Below are positions 8,956-19,200 of a stretch of DNA of 33,295 nt, piece after piece. The notes beneath the pieces were generated by a model. The model saw only the letters and a program-made list of their open reading frames with translations, ran no database searches and was not told the DNA's origin. Location of the stretch: assembly GCA_037447605.1 (NCBI GenBank), contig CM074818.1, positions 241,868 to 275,162 of the forward strand, given 5' to 3'. Made by a program: the position numbers and the translations under genes. The stretch is from Zygnema circumcarinatum. Taxonomy: Eukaryota; Streptophyta; Zygnematophyceae; Zygnematales; Zygnemataceae. Each line of letters begins with the position of its first letter. The stretch's first letter is position 1.

Positions 8956-9711
8956 TCACCACTCCAAATAAAATTGCCAATAATGGTAAGGTGGGGTCAA
9001 AATTGATGCGCATAAGGAGCTCCCAAGGGAGGGCACTCTTGAAAGGCCCGAAGCCGTGACCTCAAGCGCTTCTGCCCCATTTGTAGTGGACTCGCTTCCA
9101 AGGCATGGGACGCTACGGAGCAAGGGTATAGCCCTCTTAATGAACCAAGGCGATAAGGAGGTGAGTCCCAAGAAAGACTTGAGCTGAGTGAGATTCTGTG
9201 GAATGGGCATAAGGTCAATTGCTTCAATTTTGTCGAGTGATGGTTTCAGGCCATTGATGCCGAGGCGGTGCCCGAGATGAGTGATCTCCTGGTGGCCCCA
9301 TTTGCACTTCTTGGGTGCAATCTTCAGACGCGCACTGATGAGCTGTTGAAGGACTTGGTCAATGTGTTGCAGGTGGGAGGACCAGTCCTTGCTGTGGAGG
9401 GAAGCATCATCCACGTAAGGTTCGCAGAAGGCACGACAGGGGCCGAACACCTGGTTGGCCAGGCGCTGGTGAGTCTGGCTGGAATTCTTGAGCCCAAAGG
9501 GAAGCACCGTCCACTGCACGAAGCGCGTGGCTGTGCGAAGCCCTGTCTTGCAGCGATCGGCCTGTCGCAGGGGGATCTGCCAGAAGGACTTCTGCATGTC
9601 CAGGGCCGAGAACCATCGGTCCTCAGGGGAGACGCCGTGGAGAATCAGTCTTTCACATCCTAACGATAAGGATCCCACTTCGCTATGGCATTCACTTCCT
9701 ATAGTCACCAC
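8956..9711 (-). pseudogene. Gypsy reverse transcriptase remnant
   Basis: A frame of about 250 codons contains FSALDMQKSFWQIPL, TVLPFGLKNS, the catalytic YVDD (9406-9417) and THLGHRLGINGLKPSLDKI, the RT core in order. It lacks its N-terminal part in frame. The usual phenylalanine-rich and turn residues are partly altered. Confidence 0.88.
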
Positions 9712-9889
9712 GTAAGCGAGTGTGCTATCCGCTTTTGGGGCGAACGCCGGAGTTGGGCCTGCTGCCCTTCTCCGGTTCCATCAAGCCGGCCGCCACGCTT
9801 CATCGATCCGTTGCTCGACATCGCCCGCCGAGCGGCGGAAAGCCGGTAGGAAGTCAGTGGTCATCACGGAGAGGTGCATCCTCTCGCAT

Positions 9890-10630
9890 TTATATGGTGC
9901 TCAATCGTGGGCTCCTGCCATGTCGCAGGAATGTCAGGCGTAAAACTAGGTGATTTCGCCAGCATTTGGCGAAGTTGAGATGCTGACGCACCGAGTACCG
10001 CTGGCTCCACCGTATTCCCTCGACTTCTATCTCCCCAGCTATCACCGGCGGTCTTCGTGGGCTGGGAAGTTGGAAAATAGCAATCGCAAGGGTAAAAGTT
10101 CTCCGCCGGGCTATCGCAGGGCTGGATTTGGGGAGCAGAGGGGAAGTTCGCCATCGGTAATGTAATTGGCCGTATCCATGAAGAATGGGGCCGCCACGTA
10201 CGGTACATGGTATCTCTTCGGTAAGAGACCGCGCCGGCGCGGGCGCTTGGGCGGAGGTGGCAAGGGACTCGAGGATGATGGGGAAGGAGCAGTCTGTCCC
10301 GCCAGCAGATAAGTGCAGCTGACACGTAGCAAAGTCGATTCGTGCTCCCATCGCAATGAGCCAATCTGAGCCCAGCAGGATAGAATAGTGCTCAGCGGCC
10401 GTGATGACCGCATTCACCGTGGCTCCCATCTCGCCAAGGCTGATGATCACTTGGGCACTGCCCAATCCTTCATGTAGGCTCCCCTCAACCCCCACATATC
10501 GGGGGATGGGCTCAAGCGTCTTGTCCAACTTAACCCCTGCAGCCTTCATCACCGCTTGGACAGAACTGTGCGCATAGCTCCTGTGTCGATCATGGCCTTG
10601 CTGGGATGACCGTTTAGCCATACATTGACA
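9890..10630 (-). pseudogene. Gypsy aspartic protease remnant
   Basis: The active-site motif DTGA (10576-10587, in MIDTGAMRTVLSKR) is in one frame and ends in TGA. The following body (GVEGSLHEGLGSAQVIIS ... YSILLGSDWLIAMGARIDF) is in another. A single small indel therefore splits the retropepsin. The tail leading to RT is low-complexity. Confidence 0.75.
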
Positions 10631-10949
10631 ATGATTTGCACGCTAAGTGTTGGGATCGCAGGGAAGAACGAATCAAGTAGGAGGATGCATGGGAGAGCTT
10701 TTAATCGGGTCTCGAGGAGGCGCCAGCGCCGGCGTGGTGGATATCCGCTAGCGGGAATGTCCGAGGAGTGCCATGGGAACCGCGGGTAGCCGCAGGTGGC
10801 CTCTCGCGATCACCGCCAGCTTAATAACTACGCTGCAAAGACTCCGTACCGTACCGTGATCAATCGTGACAAGGTACGCCGCATCTTAGCCTTTGTCTCT
10901 ATGAGCCGATGAACCATGCTCAATCAGTGATAGCCGCTCGTCGGGGTGG

Positions 10950-11609
10950 TCAATTTCCATCGCTGCTTGGGGGTGAAACGGCCGCCCGGTATGGCGGGGG
11001 CGGGTTGACATGCATTTCCTCACGCCGGGTGCCGCCGGCTCTGGCTCGCCGCTCCTCCTCATCGGACTGCCGCTTCTCCTCGTGCATGGATCCCAAGGCG
11101 ACATGTGGGAAGGGAGGGAGGATCAGTTCTCCTATATGGGTGGCGCACGGGAGCGTGCTGCAGGAGCTGGCGCTGCTGGATATTGGCAGGAGGAAGGGCA
11201 GGGGATGAGCATGAGGATCGCTTTGGTTGACAGGGAGCCTGCGCAAGGCAGTTGCAATCTCGGCGATCCTGGCTTGAGCACCCTCTTCAGAATTGATGGG
11301 TGATTCAGACCAAGCCGGCTGTAATGCCGCGGCAATCTGTGCAGTGCGGGCGCGGGCAGCCAGATCGGGCTCGGCCCCTAATGCGTTTGTCAAGGAAGGG
11401 GACTCCATGGGGTGCAGATGTATCGGCGGACGCTGCAGGATGGTATAAGCGGGTGAAGGAGGTGGAGGCAAGCGAAAGGGAGCCGGAGTTCTCGGTGGTG
11501 TGTGAATAGCCGGGAGCATGTCCATGAAGGTGATCTCTGCAGGTGAGGTCCCTGCAGCTGCCTCTTTCCCCTTTCGGGCCTTCTCACTTGAAAGTCTCCG
11601 CATGCACAC
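10950..11609 (-). pseudogene. Pro-rich gag-like fragment of the gypsy element
   Basis: An open frame of about 220 codons on the minus strand, rich in Pro, Ser and Ala, with a repeated ARIAEIATALRR / ARTAQIAAALQP theme. It resembles a disordered gag head or linker. No zinc knuckle or central gag domain was found. It ends just short of the assembly gap, so its start may be missing. Confidence 0.4.
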
Positions 11610-11615
11610 ACGGGC

Positions 11616-11625
11616 NNNNNNNNNN
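11616..11625. other. Assembly gap (10 N)
   Basis: Ten N bases. The true gap length is unknown; the missing 5' LTR of the gypsy element may lie here. Confidence 0.95.
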
Positions 11626-11768
11626 CTCGGCGGTAGAGTACATGGCCATCTGGGTTAGAGCGGTGGTGTTGGTACGTTGCCAGGCTGGGTGTACTATGCA
11701 TAGCAAGACACGAAGTAGTTTATTTAGGTTGTTTGAATAAGGTTGTTGCATGCATGGTCCCGGCGCGT

Positions 11769-11809
11769 GTGACGTGACATGGTCACGTCACAGCCTCATA
11801 CTATATATT
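11769..11809 (+). promoter_or_regulatory. TGACGT palindrome next to a TATA box
   Basis: A perfect inverted repeat GTGACGTGAC-ATG-GTCACGTCAC (11769-11791) carries two ACGT cores of the bZIP/CRE/as-1 type. ACTATATATTG follows at about 11800, the spacing of an upstream element and TATA box. No gene follows directly. It could be a transposon promoter. Confidence 0.45.
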
Positions 11810-12373
11810 GAGGAGTAGGTGTGTAAGATACTAACCTTCTTGATGAGCATTGCAAAGCTATGGTAGTTTCTACAGCAGTTAGAGGCAAGGCTTTGGCAAC
11901 AGGAGGTGGACCTTTGTGAGGAGTCTCCGTGTGTGGAGAGCTGTCTCACGTTAAGGTGGAGTTATCATGTGTTGAAAGCTGGGCTAGGCTTATGGGGGCT
12001 TGAGGTGGAAAGCTTGTCATGATAAAGGAGTTTTAGGCTGGGAGCTTTCTCCTTCGTTTTTCTATTCCGCCTCTTGTGTGTTGAGTATGCACTTGAGTGA
12101 AAAATGAATGAGAGTGCTGTGGGCACAGGGAGAGAAGCTTCCATGGATAGTGAAGTGGGGGAAAGGGTTGGAGATGAATTTGCTTCTCATCCCTCTGCCC
12201 CACTCACATGGATGGTGTGATGTTCCGTGGGCCGCCAACACCTGGCGCCGCCTTCTCGCATTTTCCGTCGGCAACTCCTGGATTATGCCGGTCCGTGACA
12301 CTGAATACGAATATGTCAAGTACAACTGAACGGACGCGGATCCGTCGAGTGCAGCTCCGTTACGCTACAGGGT

Positions 12374-12410
12374 CCTCATATTTTCCACCCTGGTTCCGGC
12401 CAATATGAGG
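12374..12410. repeat. Hairpin CCTCATATT / AATATGAGG
   Basis: A perfect 9-bp stem with a 19-nt loop. The loop and right arm are part of a 28-bp motif repeated about 500 bp downstream at 12883-12910 (GGTTCCGGC ... GCGAAAATAT). Confidence 0.5.
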
Positions 12411-12489
12411 CGAAAATATTAATTTTGCATATGTAAGGTTCGTGTTACGAATAGACGGGCGGTATTATGTTAGAGTTCATGTTGGACCG

Positions 12490-12720
12490 TACCTATCGTA
12501 CCGTATGATATCGTACCGTATCGTACTGTCTCGTTTAGTATCGTATCGTATCGTCCCATATCGTGACGCATAGACGATAATTAATTTTCCGCTCTGTTGT
12601 TCGTCTCAGCTCGTACGGCTCGTACGGACAATACCCTATCAGGGCGTTTCGTATCGTATCGCCTTGTATCGTATAGTATCGTACCGATCGTTTCGTATCG
12701 TATCGTATCGAAGCCAGGAA
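12490..12720. repeat. Degenerate TATCG (CGTAT) pentamer repeats
   Basis: Many copies of TATCG/TACCG occur in two clusters (12490-12560 and 12650-12715), separated by sequence with CGTACGG. From about 12795 to 12865 a related decamer theme (AGTACGGAA) continues. Confidence 0.6.
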
Positions 12721-13168
12721 GAAGGGAAGAAGAGCGAGCGCCTCTTACGGCGGCACGAGCGGGGAGATTAGGTGAGTTTTGCGTAAGCCCGTAACGGCTA
12801 GTACAGATAGTACGAACAGTACGGAAAGTATGGAAAGTACGGAAAGTACGAATGGTACGGCTAACACAAGGTACCGTACAAAAAGGTGGTTCCGGCAAAA
12901 TCGGGGCGAAAATATCGAGGACGCACTCCTTAGGGTGGTAAATACTAGGCCCCCCACTGTATAAATACCGTACAGTAGTACTATTTGTGCAAGGACCTAC
13001 GGTAATTACCAAAGGTCAAATCAAAGGACGAGCAGCAAGCAGGGTAGGGAACTCAACGGCAATAACTTCCTCCGACAATGTGAGTTGAACACATGAAATG
13101 GACTCTATTACCACAAGGGAAACGAAAGGCTGAACATGAACATTAGCACTAGAGAGAAGCAAATAAAT

Positions 13169-13196
13169 CATGAACATGAACATGAACATGAACATC
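13169..13196. repeat. Hexamer repeat (ATGAAC)n
   Basis: About four and a half copies of ATGAAC. No gene is attached to it. Confidence 0.7.
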
Positions 13197-13408
13197 ATGC
13201 AAAGCAACTTGGATCAACAACGTGGGCAACAACAGACTGGAACATAGAACGGTCATCCACAAGAAAACGCGAAGCCAACAAGAGGAGCCTCAACAGCCCA
13301 AGAACATGTTGGTCCATGTACATTTGATGGCATCGTCATCGTGAGGTCAATGCCACATCCTTCGCCCAAGCCCTCATACCCTCCATCCATCCTTCCATCT
13401 ATGTGTAC

Positions 13409-13465
13409 TATATATCCAATATTGTCCAATGGGAAATTGCCACGTAGACAATTTCGCACACGTGG
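13409..13465 (+). promoter_or_regulatory. Likely ARA1 promoter: TATA box, CCAAT boxes and G-box
   Basis: TATATAT at 13409-13415 lies about 180 bp upstream of the chosen ATG. CCAAT occurs at 13416 and 13426, and a G-box-like CACGTGGC at 13458-13465 would fall in the 5' leader. No other TATA box is closer to the gene. Confidence 0.5.
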
Positions 13466-13593
13466 CAGATCGCCATTTGTCAACCATGACGCTGCCCTAC
13501 ATTACGGAGGGCCCTGAAGGAGGCGCTGTGGAAGAGAGAGAGAGGGCAAGGTGGGCTTCCAGCGAGAGGGCAAGGAGGGCTTCGAGCGGAGCC

Positions 13594-16190
13594 ATGGCGG
13601 CCTCCCCTCCGCAGGAGGAGCCGCTGGTCATCGCCTACTACGTGACCGGCCATGGCCTCGGCCATGCGACACGTGTTGCTGAAGTGATACGCCATCTTCT
13701 CCTGCGCGGCCACACTGTCCACGTGGCGACGGCCGCCCCGGCCTTCGTGTTCTGGGAGGAGGCAGAGGCCGCGGAGCAGCGCGGAAGGCTGCACGTCCGG
13801 GCGGCGGTGCTGGACTGCGGAGCTGTACAGGCGGATGCCCTCACCGTGGACCGCCGCGCCACGCTCCAGCGCTACTGCGAGACGGCCGGTGCGTTGTTAG
13901 GGTTATCTCTCGCCCTCGCCCCCTCCAATTCTCCCGCAGTGACAGGAGACAGCTCTCAATTTGCTGTGCTGACGTGGCTATGACTGCGGGTAAGGGTGTT
14001 GGAGGCAGTGGCGCCGCGGGAGGCTCTCCTTGAAACGGAAGCCACTTGGATCCGTTCCATTTCCGCCAATCTTGTCGTTTCAGATATAGTTCCCATTGCC
14101 TGCGCTGCTGCTACCAAGGTGCTTTTTTCTCTTCACAATGTTTTAAGGAAGGAGAGGATGTTGCCGAGCTTCTGAGCCCCAACCCAGTACTTTCTTTAAC
14201 CCTCACGATAATCTCAACTTTTAATCATTTGCATCCTTGAAAATACGCAATAATCTCCTTCTCCCCCCCAAACACTCTTTCATCTTTCTAAACCAACGCG
14301 TTCTCAAGCCAACCAAGATTTCACATTCTATTCTCTTGCGTGGTGTGTTAGGCAGCGATTCCATCAATCTGTGTGAGCAACTTCAGTTGGGATTTCATAT
14401 ATTCCGAATATGTTCATGAAGCCGGGCACCAATTTGCCAACATTGTATTTCAAATTGCTGAAGATTATGCGCAGTCTCTCGCAATCATTAGATTGCCTGG
14501 CTTTTGTCCTATGCCGGCATTCAGGGATGTCATTGACGTCCCCCTTGTTGTCCGACCCCTACGACGAACACGAGAAGAGGTGCCCTCCTCCCTCCTCTCC
14601 TAACTTTACTCTCCTTCCGGTACCCTCTTGAGGCATTACCCCCTCCCTCTCCTCTTTTCCACACTCTTTCCTCGCCCCCCTTCCCCCCTCCTCTGCAGCC
14701 CCAAGCACCTCGTTTCATTTTCTTCATATCTCTCCTCTCACTCCCTCCCCCCATCCTCTTCCGCTCCTCTTCCTCCTCCTCCGCTCTCCTCTCCTCACCC
14801 TTCATTCTCCCTCCTTCCCCCGTATGTTGACAACCTCAATCAGGATTTGGATAAAGCAAAGTAAGTTTTAAAAATCGACTGTTTGGAAGGCACCACTTTT
14901 TGACACACGTGAGCTGACTGCAGGTGAGAGCAGAGCTTGGAATTGGATCGGGAACTCGACTTTTGCTATTTAATTTTGGAGGTCAGCATGCGGACTGGTC
15001 TTTGAAATCCGTTTTTTTGCCCCCTGGATGGAAGTGTGTGGTTTGCACAACTCGGGCCGTTGGAACTTTGCCTCCCAACTTTCTGCTTCCGAAGAGGTAA
15101 CTTCAACAAGATGCAGTAACTCCGTAAAGTGAAGTTTGAAACCGTTAAAGGTGTGATTTTTTTTACAATCTCTTTGGGAAACTCTTGAATACTCCAACTC
15201 CTACCTTTCTCATGCCTTCAAATCTGAAAAAAGACGATCTGGACCTTCAATAGGTTGTCCAATTCTTCATTTGTTTTTTGTACAAATATTAATATAGTTC
15301 CATATTGTTCTTGCCTGTTTAACCTTCGTACGAAAGTAAATGTTTTTTGCTCTTTTGGTGTTTTGTGAATTTCCCCAGAGAAGTATATACTCCAGATCTT
15401 ATAGCTGCATGCGATGCAATGCTTGGAAAAATTGGTTATGGAACAGTTAGCGAAGCTTTAGCTTATCGGATTCCATTCATATTTGTCCGCCGAGATTTTT
15501 TTAACGAGGAGCCATTTCTCCGTAAGATGCTCGAGTTTTACCGAAGCGGAGTCGAAATGAATAGGAGAGATTTTTTGAGTGGGAGGTGGACTCCATATCT
15601 CGATCGAGCGTTGGTAATCCGCCCGTGTTACAAAGGACCGTTGGATGGAGGCCGGGCAGTGGCAAAACTTTTGGAGGAGGCCGCCCGCGGGCAGCTGAAA
15701 ATTTCACAGAGCTCAAAATTTGGTGTTGGCCGGCTTCGTGACGCTATTGTTTTTGGATATCACATGCAACGGTCCCCAGGGAGAACTGATATTGATGTTC
15801 CAGATTGGTATACAACAGAGCAATTCTCAGAAGAAATTTCAACTTCAGTTGCAGCTTCAGTTCAGGTCAGTAGCGTAGAGACGTCGTTTTGTACAGGTTT
15901 CAATGCACTTTCATAATACTTTACGATACTTTACTTTACTTTACTTTACTTTTCTTTTTTTTTTTCCATTTTTTTTCCTGTAATTGTTCACATTTGTCTA
16001 TCTGTCCATACACGTGCAGGAGTCTTCTTCAAAGGAACTTAGCCTCGCAGAAGAAGTTTCGAAGGACTGGGAAATTCTTCATGGAGACTTTCGGAACCTT
16101 CCGGACACTATCGAGTTTTTGGTGACTTTGGCTCGCCTAGACATTGATGGTGACATCAATGCTAGCGATAATGCAGCAAAGCCCCAGGTC

Positions 16191-16231
<41 letters not shown>

Positions 16232-19200
16232 CCCTCTCCCTCTCTCTCTCTCTTTCCCTTTTCCTTCTCTGGCTTGTTTTCTCATAGCAATGTCAACCTC
16301 ATCTCATCTTGGCTCAGCTTCTTTCATTGTTAGGTTAGTGTTTCGCTTGACTGAATTTTCATATTCTGCTTATTTCTGGAGCTAAACTTTCCAATATGTT
16401 GACCTTTTAGAGTGTTTCCTTTGGTTTTTTGCAGATTCGCGAGAGATTAGCTGCATGTGGACTCTTTAATCCGAAGAGGGAAATTTTTGTGGCGAGAGCA
16501 CCCGGGCGGCTGGATGTGATGGGAGGCATTGCGGACTACTCCGGTAGCCTCGTACTGCAGGTGAATCAGTCGACCTCCCTCTCCCCCCCTCTCTCTCTCT
16601 CTCCTCCCCCCCTCGGCTCCCTTCTCTTTCTTCTCTCCCTGAGCCCTTCCGCCCTCCCCCCCTCTCTCTCACCCTCCGTCCCTCTCGTCCTCCGCTCTCT
16701 CTTCATTCCCTCCCTCTACCTTCGCCTTCGTCCCTCTCTCCCCATTCCCTCCCTCCACTCTCCTCCTTTCTAAACTGTTCCAAGACGGCTACTAAAAAAC
16801 CACGAAATGTCTAAAAACTTGTAAAATAGGGTGCATGTGGGACTTAAAATGGGACAGATGCCAATCAGAGAAGCCTGCCACGTGGCAGTTCAGAAGGTCC
16901 CCGTAGAAGAGCAAAAGCTATGGAAACATTCACAAGCTCGGCAATCACAAAAAGCGAAAAGCGAAAGTAATAATGGGTCATCTAAAGAAGCAGCTCTTCG
17001 GATAGTCTCGTTTGGGTCTGAAAACAGCAACCGGTCTCCCACTTTTGATATGGACCTTTCGGACTTTCTGGATGAACATAGAAAGCCCATTTCATATGAA
17101 GCTGCGAGAAGTTATTTCAGTCAAGATCCGTCTCAAAACTGGGCCGCATATATTGCTGGAACTTTGCTCGTTCTTATGAGAGAAAAAGGGTCGACATTTG
17201 AAGATGGGATAAGTGTTTTAGTTTCTTCCGCTGTTCCTGAAGGGAAAGGAGTTTCTTCGTCTGCAGCCGTTGAAGTTGGGACTATGGCAGCCATTGCAGC
17301 CACTCACAATATCGAATTAAATCCTCGAGAACTCGCAATATTATGTCAAAAGGTAAAGTAAAGCCCATTTGTACCCTTTTCCACAATGTTCCAAAGCATT
17401 TGAAAACCTTGCACGCTCGAATGAGTCAGAAAAACAGTTCTTTTTTTAGGGTTCTTCTTTGGGTTCTTTAGGGCTTGTAGGGTTTCCTTTTAGGCGGTTT
17501 CTTTATGTTCCTTTAGGGCTGATTGCGAATAAAGAATGAATGGGGCTCGGCAGGTCGAAAATTTTGTCGTGGGTGCTCCATGCGGGGTAATGGACCAAAT
17601 GGCCTCAGCCTGCGGGCAGGAGCGAAAACTTTTGGCTATGGTCTGCCAGCCGGCCGAAGTGAAGGGCCATGTAAACATTCCTCCCAATATCTCATTTTGG
17701 GGTCTGGATTCCGGAATTCGCCATAGTGTGGGGGGGGCTGACTACGGCTCTGTCAGAGCTGCAGCCTTTATGGGTCGCCGCATGATTCAGGTCCTTCCCT
17801 CCCTCCCTCCCTCCCTCCCTCCTCCCTCCCTCCCTCCCTCCCTCCTCCCACTCCTCCCTCCCTCCCTCCTCCCTCCCTCCCTCCCTCCCTCCCTCCCTCC
17901 CTCCCTCCCTCCCTCCCTCCCTCCCTCCCTCCCTCCCTCCCTCCCTCCCTCCCTCCCTCCCTCCCTCCCTCCCTCCCTCCCTCCTCCCTCCCTCCCTCCT
18001 CCTCCCTCCCTCCCTCCCTCCCTCCTCCCTCCCTCCCTCCTCCCTCCCTCCCTCCTCCCTCCCTCCCTCCCTCCCTCCCTCCCTCCCTCCCTCCCTCCCT
18101 CCCTCCTCCCTCCCTCCCTCCCTCCTCCCTCCTCCCTCCCTCCCTCCCTCCCCTCCCTTCCTCCCTCCCTCCCTCCCTCCCTCCCTCCCTCCCTCCTCCC
18201 TCCCTCCCTCCCTCCCTCCCTCCCTCCTTCCTCCCTCCCTCCCTCCCTCCCTCCTCCCTCCCTCCCTCCTCCCACTCCCTCCCTCCCTCCCTCCCTCCCT
18301 CCCTCCCTCCCTCCCTCTCTCTCTGTTGCCTTTTTTTCTCCCTTTGCCTCATACTGTTGGTCTCCCTATTGTAACTAACTGCCCATCCTTCATCCCGTCC
18401 CTCACAATTTCCTCTCCTTCTCTCCCTCGCTCTCCCCTCTTCCCTGCCCTCCATCCGTCCCTCTTCACTTTCCCTATCCGTCCCACACTCCCTCTCCCCC
18501 CACTATCCTTCTCCCTTGCACGCTTCCCATACTGCCCCCTCCCATTTCTTTCCCCCCTCTTCTGCATTTTTAACACTCATGTAAACAAAAAGTGGGGGGG
18601 GGTTGAGTTGTGCATCTCCAGAATGCAGGCGAGATAGAACTGAGGAAGGTATTTCCATGCTCCGGAATCACGGAAGAAAAATACGCAGAAGAAATTGATG
18701 AAAGTTTTCGAGAAGAGGCTGCCGAGGGTGCGCAGTTGGAATATCTGTGCAAGCTTTCGCCTTACCAGTGAGTTGCATCTGAATCCTTTTATGGGCCAAA
18801 GGAACAAGAAACTAAATTCGAAGTTCTACTACAAGCGGTAACTTGAATATTCGCTTTAAGGCTGCTCTTTATGGGGTTCGACTGTACAGTAACAATGGAT
18901 CGCTATTTTTCAAGGGGTCTTTCTGGCGTTTATTATACAGTGAGACAGAGAGAGTGAGAGAGAGAGAGGGGGGGAGAGTGAAGAGAGAGAGAGAGAGAAA
19001 AAGTGAGAGATTGAGAGAGGGGGTGGGGGAGGGGGGAAACTTGGCTGTACAGTAAAGGTGACACACGCAGATAGAGAAGAGATATTTTGGAGCCTAAGAT
19101 TTCTTTCCGCTGTACGCATTTTTTATTGCCCAGGTTTGAAACGAAGTATGCAAGAGAGCTTCCAGCGGAAATGAACGGAGCAGATTTTTTGGAGAAGTTT

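Larger units (their letters stand above)
8584..11609 (-). mobile_element. Ty3/gypsy element internal region, decayed, split by the copia insertion
   Basis: Going down the minus strand: a Pro-rich gag-like piece, an aspartic protease with DTGA, RT with YVDD, and RNase H ending in NADGLSR. The order protease-RT-RNase H is that of gypsy pol. No integrase is visible between RNase H and the LTR at 2154 (about 250 bp once copia is ignored). No 5' LTR was found above 11.6 kb, where an assembly gap lies. Whether it belongs to the same family as the gag copy at 1-1616 is not certain. Confidence 0.75.
11626..13400. other. Non-genic stretch with regulatory-looking and repetitive DNA
   Basis: No supported gene. 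Contents are a palindrome and TATA box (11769-11809), a short match to the copia LTR promoter (12020-12050), a hairpin (12374-12410), TATCG/GTACGG repeats (12490-12870), a second copy of a 28-bp motif (12883-12910) and a hexamer repeat (13169-13196). It is probably old transposon and intergenic DNA upstream of ARA1. Confidence 0.6.

Noticed and set aside
9268-9663. A 131-codon plus-strand open frame
   Set aside because: It is antisense to the gypsy reverse transcriptase and has no recognisable motif.
13429-13593. Upstream in-frame ATG as the ARA1 start
   Set aside because: It lies about 15 nt after the TATA box, and the extra residues are low-complexity; the ATG at 13594 opens the family N-terminus.
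17536-18454. Long open frames of Pro-Ser-Leu or Gly-Arg-Glu repeats on both strands
   Set aside because: They are translations of the (CCCT)n repeat; the plus-strand one is ARA1 exon 9 running into its intron.
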